The notes below the pieces were generated by a model that worked only from the letters and a program-made list of their open reading frames with translations, was not told the DNA's origin and searched no databases. DNA of 64,000 nt from Methylomusa anaerophila (GTDB lineage: Bacteria > Bacillota > Negativicutes > Sporomusales > Sporomusaceae). Shown here one piece after another: positions 37,701 to 47,900 of the stretch (positions within the stretch are counted from its first letter, which is position 1; each line of letters begins with the position of its first letter). The position numbers and the translations under genes are program-made. The stretch is taken from the NCBI RefSeq assembly GCF_003966895.1, contig NZ_AP018449.1, positions 4,543,501-4,607,500 of the forward strand, written 5' to 3'.

Positions 37701-38979
37701 CTTGATGCTCCTGGGAAAAAAATTCCGTAAGTTCTTCTATATTCGGGTATTCGAAAAATAACGTCGGATATAATTCAATGCTTGTTTCCTGTTTAATCTC
37801 ATCAGTCATTGCCATCAACTGAGAGGACTCCAGCCCCAGGTCCATTAGATTAACCCTGGAGTTTTGGAGTCTTGAGCGATCAGGTATGATTTTACTGAGT
37901 TTATTCGTCAGGTATTTTTTAATTTTACTCTTAAGATCGTCTGTATTTGCCGGCTTTTCCGGTTGATACAATTCTGAAGTCGTCTGGTTTTGCTGTTGAA
38001 GTTCCGGGAAACCGGCAGTCAAATGCGGCGATACCGCAACCTGGCCGGCGGAACGAAGCCGTTTCACGGAACATCCTGCCAGCCGGGCAACCACCCCGAA
38101 ATCATCATCAATTACCTCGGCATCGAAAACAATCATTTCCCCTGAATTCTTTACTAATGTTATCAACAGCCAGCATTGGTCCAGTCTGCCGTTTTTTTGG
38201 CAATTTATATTTTTAATGCCAAACGGCAAAAAACCGTCTTTCATAGCGGCTGTTCCCAGTAAGGAGTTCACTGCCTGAAAAGCACTGTTGATAATAAGGG
38301 GATGCAAAACATACTTATGGTTTTCCCCGCGGGTGGTTTGACTTAAAACAACCCTGGCCAGCACCCGGTCCTGTCCCGTAAAAATTTGGGTGATTGTCTT
38401 GAAGCTGTCGCCCAGGCCAACGGCTGGATTGCTTGTATAAATTTGATTAAAGTCGGGCAATTCCGCCAGAGAATTTTTGATATTATCCAGATCTATTTTT
38501 CCGCTTTCGCCGGAAGCCGAAGCTTGCAAGTTGCCGGTGGCGGCCACATCCCACGCCGGCGACGCCCCATAACGGTACTTGGCTTGAAACTCCAACTCCG
38601 TTGCGGCTCCTTTCCGGAGCGGTTCAATCACTACTTCCACGCTCTGATCCTTTTTTACTTCGATAGGTTTAATGAAATTCAGCCGCTGAAGTTCAACGTT
38701 ATTTTCTTGCGGAAAAAGCCTGAAAAAGATGTCTATTGCCAAGCTGCCATGGGTTGCGCCGATGAGTACTTGTTCACTGTAAACTGTATGATCTTTCAGG
38801 TAAGGTTCATCATATACGTACACCTCGGGAATAACATTATGATCATTCCCCCGGTCCGGCAATGGAGTGGATTTTTGACTGTACTGCGCTTTAAATTCTT
38901 TAATCTGCTTTAAGGCTTCTTCTTGACTTATCGTTTTTTCTCTTACCTGTTGATACAAAAATCCAAGTTGATTATCCAT
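28714..38979 (-). CDS. trans-AT polyketide synthase subunit, EI-ACP-KS4-DH-KR-ACP-KS5-DH-KR
   Basis: About 3421 aa. I chose the ATG at 38979, 8 bases after AAGGAGG; an in-frame ATG at 38985 sits only 2 bases from the ribosome site. The N-terminal 40 residues hold a helix-turn-helix docking-like motif (VREKTISQEEALK). Counting from 38985: DH-fold enoyl-isomerase-like domain 45-330 with His66 but Ser in place of the motif Gly, and Asn233 in place of the catalytic Asp; ACP with GLESS (Ser387); KS4 491-910 (Cys657); DH 1105-1390 (His1135); KR 1400-1790; ACP Ser1886; KS5 1992-2428 (Cys about 2162); DH 2620-2900 (His2649); KR 2930-3380 with GGAGGIG near 3142 and SNYVAGCAF, a form I associate with methyltransferase-containing trans-AT modules. 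The protein stops straight after that KR; its cMT and ACP are on the next gene. It follows the FAAL gene by a 16-bp gap, so the two are probably one operon. Confidence 0.95.
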   Translation of the reverse strand: MDNQLGFLYQQVREKTISQEEALKQIKEFKAQYSQKSTPLPDRGNDHNVIPEVYVYDEPYLKDHTVYSEQVLIGATHGSLAIDIFFRLFPQENNVELQRLNFIKPIEVKKDQSVEVVIEPLRKGAATELEFQAKYRYGASPAWDVAATGNLQASASGESGKIDLDNIKNSLAELPDFNQIYTSNPAVGLGDSFKTITQIFTGQDRVLARVVLSQTTRGENHKYVLHPLIINSAFQAVNSLLGTAAMKDGFLPFGIKNINCQKNGRLDQCWLLITLVKNSGEMIVFDAEVIDDDFGVVARLAGCSVKRLRSAGQVAVSPHLTAGFPELQQQNQTTSELYQPEKPANTDDLKSKIKKYLTNKLSKIIPDRSRLQNSRVNLMDLGLESSQLMAMTDEIKQETSIELYPTLFFEYPNIEELTEFFSQEHQEPFSQLLGIDAKQAAVSAANRPNGQNIPAKAAREVLQASHAKVQIPVPVSFSDNAYSGNDDIAIIGMHGLFAESSDLNQFWHNLRDKKDLIKEIPIDHWDYRPWYDTDPEAKNKTYSKWGSFIDDVDKFDAGFFNISGREAEWMDPQLRLLLQSIYAAGEDAGYINQLRGTDTGVFVGVCFHDYADKIAEMNIPIDPYLGTGNAHTVIANRVSFLFDFTGPSMAVDTACSSSLFALHYACRALRNKECNTAFVGGVNLLLASAHYRYFCSIGALSSTGRCHTFDEAADGYVPGECIASILLKPLQQAIKDGDHIYAVIKGSAALHGGYTPSLTAPSVEGEENVILKAWEDAGINPETLTYIEAHGTGTKLGDPIEINSLKKAFKRFTNKEQFCAVGSAKAHIGHTEGGAGIAGIIKVILQIKQKQIPAMPQFKKMNPYIQLAKSALYINQEIEEWKSPPGAARRAGVSSFGFSGAYAHVVLEEYIPVEPGQPSIAVSPQNPAIIVLSAKSEEGLRRQAQQLLAAIRARQYTDNDLAAIAYTLQVGREAMEERLGIIAGSVKELEDKLQGFAAGKDDKAGIEDVYLGQVKRNREALAVLAVDEEMAQTVDAWISKGKYDKFLQLWVKGLSFDWNKLYGDARPGRISLPTYPFAKERYWVQEGEPKTSGAISSTATAAIHPLLQQNTSDFYEQRFSSTFTGREFFLADHVMKGQRVLPGVAYLEMARAAVEQAAGTWGENQTGIRLKNVVWARPITVGEQPQQVHIGLSLEENGDIIYEIYSEAAADGAETVMHSQGKAALITIGEVPTLDLPALTARCSQNTLSPGQCYRNILATGLAIGPSLQGIEALYLGPEEILAKLALPAAATEDRFFLHPSLMDAALQATSGLIVDYADTGKPCLPFAIEELEIFGPCAPAMWALVRQSDGNKSGDKIRKFHIDLCDNQGNVCVRIKDILFRILDGEPGAPDSEAAPAALMIEPTWREEAIAPAAAAPEYDRQLVILCEPDEVTRESITAGMNGVHCLSLHSQQAGMGDRFQDYAGRVFEEMQHILNDKPAAKVLVQIVVKSQGEQRLFSGLAGLLNTGRLENTKLIGQIIEIEPGENAAGIIAKLKENSLSQPDKYIRYQNGKRHVAAWREIKVAPDEAKIPWQDRGIYLITGGAGGLGLIFAAEIAQQVKDAVLILTGRSPLNEGKAAKLNKLEALGARVIYKQADVTQKQEVADLIQSIQADFGGINGIIHAAGVLRDNFILKKTQAELQEVLAPKVAGLVNLDQAAKDLTLDFFILFSSIAGSLGNPGQADYAAANAFMDAYARYRHDLTASKQRRGQTLSVNWPLWQEGGMRIDAAAENMMRQTTGMTVMRTSTGLRALYQALAAGVTQCMVTEGNLARMKQKLLWPTPAVAAQPAKVSPASHSVMAIDAGSLPDKVQAALVQAISKLLKVKSGDIDPAAELSNYGFDSITLTEFANKLNKEYKLELTPAIFFEHPTIHSFAGYLIKEHQAVFAAQFAVKTRGEIPAKAQAVETAAEQALERETEGKESLSGKGRRSRLAKTGALAAVKLAASTPEPVVIVGVSGKFPLAGDINEFWQNLRDGKDCITEIPADRWDWREYYGDPVQEENKTNIKWGGFIDGVAEFDPLFFGISPREAMFMDPQQRLLMTYVWKAIEDAGYAAQSLAGTKTGIFVGTSSLGYSSLIAKANMPIEGYTSTGMAPSVGPNRMSYFLNIHGPSEPIETACSSSLIAIHRAVSAIESGNCEMAIVGGINTIVTPDLYISFNKAGMLCEDGRCKTFSNQANGYVRGEGVGMLFLKKLKDAEAAGDHIYGIIRSTAENHGGRANSLTSPNPKAQADLLQTAYAKAGIDPRTVSYIEAHGTGTELGDPIEINGLKTAFRELYRATGDIQTVSSHCGLGSVKSNIGHLELAAGIAGVIKVLLQLKHKTLVKSLHCDTINPYIQLKDSPFYVVQESKEWQSLQDDQGQTIPRRAGVSSFGFGGANAHVVIEEYIPKNLVRSPLAVTAENPAVIVLSAKNEDRLREQARQLLLAIREQQLTDRDLADIAYTLQVGREPMEERLGLMAGSMKELEEKLGSFVDDKNDKDDIKDLYQGQAKRNKDTVALFAADEDLQNAIELWISKGKYEKLLNLWVKGLILDWNKLYGDVKPRRLSLPTYPFARERYWVQAAATQASRTASTAIYPLLQQSASDFYEQQFSSTFTGQEFFLADHVVNGQRVLPGVAYLEIARAAVEQAAGTLENHTGIQLKNVVWVRPIIVGEQPVKVHIGLFPEDNGEIAFEVYSESKETGAGPVVHSQGRAVLSSVAKGPALDLAALQAQCSQSTLSSSQYYEAFRAAGIDYGPAHQGIETVYVGTGQVLAKLSLPASVAGTQAQFFLHPSLLDSALQASAGFMFGRSTKSKQMLPFAIEEIEILERCTPVMWSLIRFSDGSGPEDKVQKFDIDLYDDQGEACVRMTGFTSRVVEGDLQAGNLAAVSPAAAGEPLVGTIMLTPVWDAVNINRGQVFPSPDAQVVIAGGDEGNGSAIRQHYPHAQVLDIQPGDTIEAIGNKLAAHGSIDHMIWVASHHPLKSLTDEALIAEQGRGVFPVFRTIKALLRLGYGAKNLGWTVITTQSQAVRKNDGANPTHASLHGLIGSMAREYPNWKVRLVDIEPDGEWTTDDIFALPSDSQGELWVGRGREWYRQKLVPVRSPAFQPTLYKPEGVYVVIGGAGGIGEVWTEYMIRNFKAKVVWLGRRQKDEAIQAKLDRLAALGSQPGYFAADAANQEALQRAYEEIKSRYGKINGVIHSAIVLLDQSLANMDEERFQAALAAKVDVSVRIAQIFRHEPLDFVLFFSSINSFTKSPGQSNYVAGCAFKDAFARQLAREWDCAVKVINWGYWGNAGIVASPGYRARMEQAGIGSIEPAEGMVALETLLAGQINQIALLKTTKPLAIKELSLSGNTEEWITVYPEQLPSQIYNLKNRIETAPKPGGKIQLLKIEGGACQ

Positions 38980-38995
38980 TTCCATCCCCTCCTTT

Positions 38996-41900
38996 TTACA
39001 TCATGGCATCTTTAAATTCATCTTCCGACAGTTCACCTTTTGCGATTCTATCCAGCAGAATTTGAAAAAACTCAGCATCAAAATTCACTGCTTCCTTATT
39101 AAAGTCGAACTTAATATTATGTTCAAAGGCATACTTGGGTAAATCGATTCCGGGAGTTCCGGTGTTTTCATTAAGCCGCCGGAAATCTATTACGGCGCCG
39201 GCTGCCCAATACTGTGCCAATTGCCTTAACTCCTGTTTTGCCAATGCTTGCTGAATAACTAATGCTTCGGCATCATCCGCGGCAAAATTCATGCTTGCCG
39301 ACAGGTAAATACCCGCATCGGTCAAACTTGCGCCTGATTTTTGCAAAATACTTAATTTCTCGGAGAGATCCCGGCCGGATGAGGCGATAATCGCCACCCT
39401 ATGCTCCAGGTTATGGTTGACTTTTTGTAATTTTTGCGCAATATCGGCTATGGCAACGGCGGAATTTTTCCGCAAAAATTCCTGCAGTTTCTCAGTATAT
39501 TTCATCAGGCTCCATTCTGTCCGGGCCGAGAATATTATGAGGTACTCCTGGGGCGAGGATATACTCGCCCCTGTTGCGGGAGTTTCGGCCATGAATTCTT
39601 CCACAATCAAATTTGCGTAAGCTCCGCCCGCGCCAAAGGAATTAATCAGGCTCCTGCGGGGCAGCTTCCCGCCGGTCCGGGGATCACTAAGCTGCTGCCA
39701 AGGCCGGGTTTCTTTTTGCAGATAAAACGCAGTATGATCCAGCTTAATATTGGGATTTTGGGGGCTGGCATGAATTGTCGGCGCGAGAGTTTTATGTTTC
39801 AGTTGTAAGATTACCTTGCTAAGCTGAGAAATGCCGGAGGCGGCCTCCAAGTGGCCCAGATTGGATTTTACCGATCCCAGGGCGCAAAACTGTTGTCTGT
39901 CGGTATATTGCTTAAACGCATTATTGAGAGCAATGACTTCAATGGGGTCCCCCAGGTCCGAGCCATTGGCCGCTGATTCAACATAGCCGATGGTTTCCGG
40001 ATCAATTCCCGCCCGCCGGATGGATTCTGCAATCAACTGGGCCTGCTGCTTCGGATCCGGAGCGGTATACACCTGCCGGCCGCCGCTGTGATTGACAAAA
40101 CTGCTTTTAATCACCCCATGAACGTGATCACCATCTTTAATTGCCAGCGGAAGAGGTTTTAGCAGCACTGCGCCGACGCCTTCACCGGGGATATATCCGT
40201 CGCCCGTGCCGAAACTTTTGTTTTGATTGCCGCTTCCCAAAAACTTTATCTGCTGCAGCCCGAAAAATTTAGCGGGATCCAGGGTTAGATTAATGCCGCC
40301 GGCTATGGCCATCGAGCAACTCTGCTGTTTAAGGCTCTCACACGCCAGATGAATTGCGGTTAAAGAGCCGGAACAGGCGGAATTGACGGCGATGCTGGGA
40401 CCGGTGAGATTGAAGAAATGGGAGGTCCGGTTGGCAATTTGCCAGTCCGTCACGTTAGAGCTTAGCACTGCCTGTTCCAATGAAGGAATGGTCCAGGAAT
40501 ACTGGCTGTACATGGTTCCCACAAATACCCCGATCCCGCTGTGATAGCCGGTTTGCAGTTCTTGCAGCCAAGCCCTGGTATAACCTGCGTCCTCAAATGT
40601 TTCCCAGACAATCTCCAAAAATAGCCGCAGTTCCGGTGAGAATTCCAGAACTTGCTCCTGAGCTATATCAAACAAATGATGGTCAAACCGGTTAATAGGA
40701 TCCAAAAAGCCGCCATAATGCCTCTTATATAAATGCTGCAACCGGTCCGGGGCCAATGCTTTGGTTAACGAAACGCGCCAGCGGTCCGGGGGAGCCTCGG
40801 TAATGCAGTTGTGCCCGGCTATTAAATGCTCCCAGAGTTCGGCCAGGGTATTGGACAAGGGATACCGTCCGCTGATGCCGATTATGGCGATATCTGCCGC
40901 TGCTTGTTTTGTTAAAGTCTGTTCCGGTCTTGGTAATCCCGTAAAACGGTTTTTCTTAGGCAAAGATGAGGGTGCAGTTGCCGGCAATGCCGGCAGGGCA
41001 GTTGTCCCTTGCTTTAAATCCCCGTCACTTTCCGGGGCGGTTAATTCCTTCAGCCGGCCGGCGTGATTTTTCACAAGATATTCGACCAGTTCCTGAATGT
41101 TAGTATGTTCAAACAACAGTGTTTTAGAAAGCTCGCCGGTTACCTTTTCCATCTCCCGAATCAAATTCATTTGCACAATGGAATCAACGCCGTATTTTTC
41201 AAAGGGAGTATCTATCTGAATCCTGTCCGGGGATAGTTTAATTTCATTCGCCAAAGTTTGTTTAACAAAATTCAGGGTTTGCACTTTGAGAGAATCGCCG
41301 GGCAAACCGGCTTTTTCCTGGCGGGTTGTGATTTCGCGGGGTGCTGAACCGAATACCAGCGAGCGCCTTAACTGCGTCACATTGCCTTCCATCACCATCA
41401 CCTGTTCCTGGTCAAAGGCAATACTTTGATACAAGGCTTTGATGCCGGTTGCTGTCTGCATGGCCATCATCCCGGTACTTTGCTCCATCATTTTTTCGGT
41501 TTGCGCGTCAACGTGCATCCCGCCCTCTTGCCACAGCGGCCAGTTGATGGACAGCGTCCGGCCATGGCGCTGTTGCGCGGCCGCCAATGAGCTGCGATAC
41601 CTGGCGTAGGCGTCCATAAAAGCGTTGGCGGCTGCGTAATCGGCCTGGCCCGGATTGCCGAGAACTCCCGCCCCGGAAGAAAAGAAAATGAAAAAGTCCA
41701 GCGGCAGATGCTGGCTGGCTTGATCCAGGCGTACCAGTCCCGTTACCTTGGGAGCCAGCACTGCCAATAGCTCATCTTTTGTCTTTTTGATTATGAAGTT
41801 GTCTTTAATCACGCCGGCGCTGTGGATGATGCCATTGATGCCGCCAAAGTCATCCCGGATGCTTTGGATTAAGCCGGCAACTGCCTGTTCCCGGGTGACA

Positions 41901-44900
41901 TCGACTTGTTTATAGGCTATCCGGGCGCCGAGGGATTCCAGTTCCTTAATCCGGCCTTGCTTGCCGGCATCGAGGGAGGACCGGCCAGTGAGAATCAAGG
42001 TTGCATCCCTGACTTGCCGCGCAATTTCTTCGGCAAAAATGAGTCCCAGACCGCCGGCGCCGCCGGTAATCAGGTAAACACCCCGGTCTTTCCAGGGAAC
42101 CTTTATTGCTTCCGGGGGAGTTTCTATTTCACTTAAGACGGCCACCAGCCGTTGGCCGGCCTGGTACCGGACATGATCATCCATGGGGTTAAGGCTGTTC
42201 TCCCGCAGTTTATTTATAATTCCCGCCGCATCTTCAGCCGGTTCTATTTCAATCAGTTGTCCTGTTAATTTTGGATTCTCCAGTCGGGCTGTTTTCAAAA
42301 GTCCGGCCAGGCCGGTGAATAATTGCTGTTCCTCCTGGTTGCGAAGGACGATCTGGACCAGCACCTGGCCTGCCGGTTTGGCTTTAAGAATGTTTTGGAT
42401 TTCTTCAAATGCTTGCGCGGCATAGTCCTGGAACCGTTCCTCCATGCTTTCGTGCTTGGACTCCAGCAGGAGGCAACGCACCCCGTTTAGCGGGGTTGCC
42501 ATGATTTCCCGGGAAATTTCATCAGGCTCGCAGAGCATTGCCACCTGCTGAACATAGTCAAGGGCTGCGGCCTCCCGGGCACTGGCCTGCTCTCTCCAGT
42601 CAGGGCGGAGTATTAGGGTTCCCCGTGGGGCTGCGGCTTTTGCCGAACTCGCTTCCCCTTCCAGCACACGGGATGATAAGCCCTTCATCCGCACGCAAAT
42701 ATTCCCTTCAGCGTCATACAGGTCAATATCCAGTTTCTGCACCTTATCCCCGTCCTGGCCGCCGTCGCCATACCGGATCAGCGCCCACATCGCGGCGGGG
42801 CAATTGCTGAAAATTTCAATTTCCTGCAAGGCAAACGGCAGGACCGGCTTAAGGGCGGCCATACCGCCGGACGGCGTCGTATCGCCGGCGCTCATCATCA
42901 GCCCGATTGACGCCTGCAGGGCCGAATCCATCAAACTGGGATGGAGGACAAACTGATCCCGGGTAGCGGCGACGGCAAGAGGCAGGGACAACTTCGCCAG
43001 CACCTGGCCCGAACCCACATACACCCGCTCAATTCCCCGGTGAGCCGGGCCGTAGTCAATCCCCATCGCCTGAAAAGCCTCATAGCATTGATCGGGTGAA
43101 AAAATCCTTTGGCTGCACTGTGCTTGTAAGGCGGGCAGATCGGCAGCCGGTGCTTCTGCAACCGGACTCAGCACGGCACTGCCCTGGCTGTGCACGATTG
43201 GCCCGTCGCCGGCCTCACCGGACCGGCTGTAGATTTCGTAGGCGATCCGGTCCTCTTCCGGGTGAAGTCCGATGTGCACCTCGACTGCTTTGCCGCCGGC
43301 GGCGATGGGACGCGCCCAGATGATGTTCCGGAGCCGGAACCGGCTCTTTTCGTCCGGCCGGACGCCTGTCGCCTGCGCCACGGCGGCCCGGGCCATTTCC
43401 AGATAGGCCACGCCGGGCAATACCGGCTGCCCCTTTATTACATGATCCGCCAGGAAAAACTCCTGGCCGGTAAAGGTGGAGGTGAACCGCTGTTCGGCAA
43501 AGTCGGAGGTGTTTTGCTGCAATAAGGGGTGTATCGCGCCGCTGAGGGCCGGGATTGCCGCCGGCCTGCCGCCGGGTTTGGCCTGAGTCGCCGGCAGCCA
43601 ATAGCGTTCCCTGGCGAAGGGATACGTCGGCAGACTGACGCGGCGGGGTTTGGTATCGCCATAGAGCTTGTTCCAATCAAAGACCAGACCCTTGACCCAA
43701 AGGTCCAGCAGTTTTGCATATTTTCCTTTTGCAATCCAGACATCAATTATTTTGGCCATATCTTCATCGGCGGTAAAAACAGCCAGCGTCTCTTTATTCT
43801 GTTTGGCCTGACCCCGGTACAGATCCTTAATGCCGTCCCGGCCGGCTGCAAAATTCTGGAGTTTCTCCGCCAGTTCCTGGATTGATCCAGCTGTCACCGC
43901 CAGCCGTTCTTCCATGGCTTCCCGGCCCACTTGCAGCGTGTAGGCCACATCCCTTAATTCACCGGCCGCAAAGTGCGGCAGTACGGCCAGCAATTGCTGC
44001 ACTTGCAGCTTCAGCCCTGCCTCATCCTTGGCCGACAGCACGATAATGGCCGGATTTTGCGGCGTGATTGCAGTTATATGCCGTTCCTGGCTGGGAGGAA
44101 TGTATTCCTCCAGCACGACGTGGGCGTTGGAGCCGCCGGCGCCAAAGGATGAGATGCCGGCAATCCGGGGATATTCTTGGGTCCGGCCGTTGACGGTGGC
44201 CACCGGCCGTTTCCATGGGGCCAACTCCTGCTGGACCGCAAAGGGGGTTTTGACGAAATTGATATTCGGATTCAATTCCTGAGCGTGCAGGCTGGGCGCA
44301 ATCGCCTGATTTTGCATTTGCAGCACGATTTTGGTCACGCCGGCAATCCCGGCTGCCGCTTCCAAATGACCAATATTGGATTTTACTGAACCGATGGCGC
44401 AAAAGCCGGTGTCCTGGGTATCCTTTTGAAAGGCCTGGCTTAAGCCGGCGATTTCAATCGGATCGCCCAGGGCCGTACCCGTTCCGTGGGCTTCGATATA
44501 ACTGACTGCCCGCGCATTCACCCCGGCTTTATCCAGGGCTGCCCGGATGAGATCCCCCTGGGCCACGGGATTGGGCACGGTATAGCCGTTGGTTTTGCCG
44601 CCGTGATTGATACTGGTGCCGCGAATGACAGCATAAATATGATCCCCGTCGGCGACGGCCCGGGACAAAGATTTCAGTAAGACAGCACCCACTCCCTCCC
44701 CGGGGACAAAACCGTTACCTCCCAGACCGAAGCTTTTGCATTTTCCGTCTTCGGACAGCATGTGATGATTGCAAAGATCGACATAGTTGGCGGGATGCAG
44801 GTACAGATTCACGCCGCCGGCGATAGCCATTTCGCATTCTCCCCGGTAAAGATGTTCACAGGCTTCATGAATAGCGGTTAGTGAAGCTGAACACATAGTA

Positions 44901-47900
44901 TCAATGGGCATGCTGGGTCCTTGCAGATTCAGAAGATAGGAAATCCGGTTGGCCACCGAGCCAAAGGAAGTGCGGGGATAGACTTGTTCGCCCTCTTTCC
45001 ATAAATCGGGACCATATAAATCGAAGCCGGTTTTGGTAATCCCGGCAAAAACACCCACCCGACGGTTGTATTGCGCGCCCAGTTGCTCCCGGGTGTAACC
45101 GGCATCCTCCAGCACCTCCCAGCAAGACTCCAGAAACAGGCGTTCCTGGGGATCCATATTGATGACTTCCCGGGGTGAAATACTGAAGAACAGCGGATCA
45201 AACTCGGCAAAGCCTTCGACAAATCCTCCCCATTTGCTATAGCTCTTTCCCTGCACCGCCGCTTCCTGGGGATCGGGATGATAGAATCCGTCCAGGGACC
45301 AGCGTTCCGGCGGGATTTCCGTAATGCAGTCCCGGCCGGCTTTTAAATTTTCCCAGTAGTCCGTTAGCTTTTTCGCCTGGGGATAGCGCCCGCTCATGCC
45401 GATGATGGCAACCGGCTCATAAGCGCTGCGGTCGGCAGTTGGCGCCGTAAAGCCGCGGCTTAGCTGCCGGCGTGTTTTCAGCCCGGCCGGCGCGGGAAGC
45501 TCGTCAGCGGCAGGCGACAGGATTGGCTTTGCCGGCATTGGCCGAACCTGATTGTTTAGTCCGGTCCACTGCAGGCACTTTTGGGGATAGTCGGCGGTAA
45601 AATATTCGGCTAACGCGCTTAGCGTCTGATACTCATAGAATAAGGTCTTGGACAATTCGCCAAAGATGCCGTCAAGTTTTTGATTGAGCCGGGTAATCAT
45701 GATGGAATCGATCCCATAGCTTTCCAGTGGCTCTTCGGGATCAATCCCGGCCACATTCATTTTAGAAATTTCACTAAATAGAACTTTGAGCTGATGCAAG
45801 GTTTTTTCCCGCAGCAGCCATGGCTCCGCCTGGACAGCAGCCGCCTCCTCGGTATCGGCATCCGCCTGGGGTGAAACGGTTAGCAGGTAATCCTGCATCC
45901 GGGGCACATCGCCTTCAACCACCATGACTTGCTCTTTGCCGGCGGCTAAGGCCTGATAAAAGGCGCTGATGCCGGTTGCGGTTTGCATGGCGATCATGCC
46001 GGTGTTTTTCCTTATCGTCTTTTGGCTTTCTTCATCAATGCGCATGCCGCCCTCTTGCCACAGCGGCCAGTTGATGGACAGGGTCTGGCCGTGGCGCTGG
46101 TTTGCGGCCGCCAGTTGGCTGCGATACCTGGCGTAGGCGTCCATAAAGGCGTTGGCGGCGGCGTAGTCAGCCTGGCCGACGTTGCCGATACTGCCGGCAA
46201 TGGAGGAAAAGGACACGAAAAAGTCGAGGGGCAGATGCTTGCTGGCCTCATCCAGATGCACCAGTCCGGCCACCTTGGGCGCCAACACTTCCTCCAGTTC
46301 TGCCTGGGTTTTCTTTAAGATGAAATTGTCCTTAATTATGCCGGCGCTATGGATAATGCCCTGAAGGCTGCCGTAACTATCCTCAATATGCCGGATTAAA
46401 CTGTGAACAGCTTGCTGTTGGGTCACATCGACCTGCTTGTATTCGATCCGGGCGCCCAAAGCCGCCAATTGCTCCAGCTCGGCTTGCTTGTCCGCGGTAA
46501 GGGCCGATCTGCCGGTAAGGATCAACGTTGCATCTTTGACTTTCCGGGCAATTTCGCCGGCAAAAATCCGTCCCAGACCGCCGGCGCCGCCGGTAATTAA
46601 ATAAACCCCCCGGTCTTTCCAGGGGGGGTTCGCTGCTGCCGGGGAAACTTCCGTTCCCCTCCAGCCGGCAACGTAGCGTTTGCCGCCTTGATAGCGGATA
46701 TGGTGATCCCAGGGGTTGCGGCTGTTTTCTTGCAGTATTTCTGTAATCCTGGCGGAATTTTCCCCCGCTTCCACTTCAATCAACTGGCCGCTAAGCTTGG
46801 GATTCTCAATTTGGGCTGTTTTCAGCAGGCCGGCAAGACCGGCGAAAAGGTGCTGTTCAGCTTGGGTGGAAACCACGATCTGGACCAGCAGTTTGCCTTT
46901 TGGCTTGCCCTGGAAAATGGTTTGGATCTCGGCCAGCGTGCGGGCGGCATAGTTCCGGAACCGTTCGGCCAAGCTGTCTTGCTCTGATGTCAATACAAGG
47001 CAGCGCACCCTGTTCATGTCAGGCCCAATACTTTCACCGGCTGCTGCCGCCGGCTCGCAAAGTATCGCCAGATGCTGCTCATACTCAGGCGCCGGGTCGG
47101 CCGGCGGAATATCCTGTTCTTTCCAGTCAGATTGCAGCATAAGGGCCCCGTAAGCCGCCGGGGTTTCAACCGCGTCCGCTTCTCCTGCCAGTACGCGGAG
47201 GGAAAAGCCTTTCATGCGTATACATACATTTCCTTGCGCATCGCACAAATCAATATTAAGTTTCCGCACCTGCCCGCCGGCGGCGCTGTCGTCGCTGCCG
47301 CGCAGCACCGCCCACATGGCGGCAGCACAACTGCCGAAAATTTCAAGTTCTTGCAGCTCCAGGGGGAAGACCGGCCGGCCGGCCGTGCTGCCGGCATCGC
47401 CGGCAAACAGCATAAAGCTGATTGCTGCCTGCACGGCGGCATCCACAATACTGGGATGCAAAATGAATTGATTTTGCGTAGCCGAAACGCAGGCAGGCAA
47501 ACCAAGCTTTGCCAACACCTGACCTGCCCCGGCATACACTGTTTCAATCCCCTGATGGCCCGGCCCGTAATCAATTCCTATTTTTTTATAAGCTTGGTAG
47601 CATTGGGCGGCGGTCAAAGTACTCCGGCTGCACTCAGCCTGGACAGCTTTAATATCCAAAGCCGGAATATCGGCAACCACCCGTAATGCTGCGCTGCCTT
47701 GGCTGTGTACTATCTGTTCGCCGTTGCCGGGGCCCTCGCTGTAAATTTCGTAGGCAATCTCGCCGTTGTCCGCGTCGTCAAGACAAAGTCCGATGTGTAC
47801 CCGGACCGGCTGAACCGCCGCTTTAATGGGATTGGCCCAAATTATATTCTTCAGGCAAATGCCCGTTTTATCCCGCAAATATCTGGCAGCAACCTGTGCC

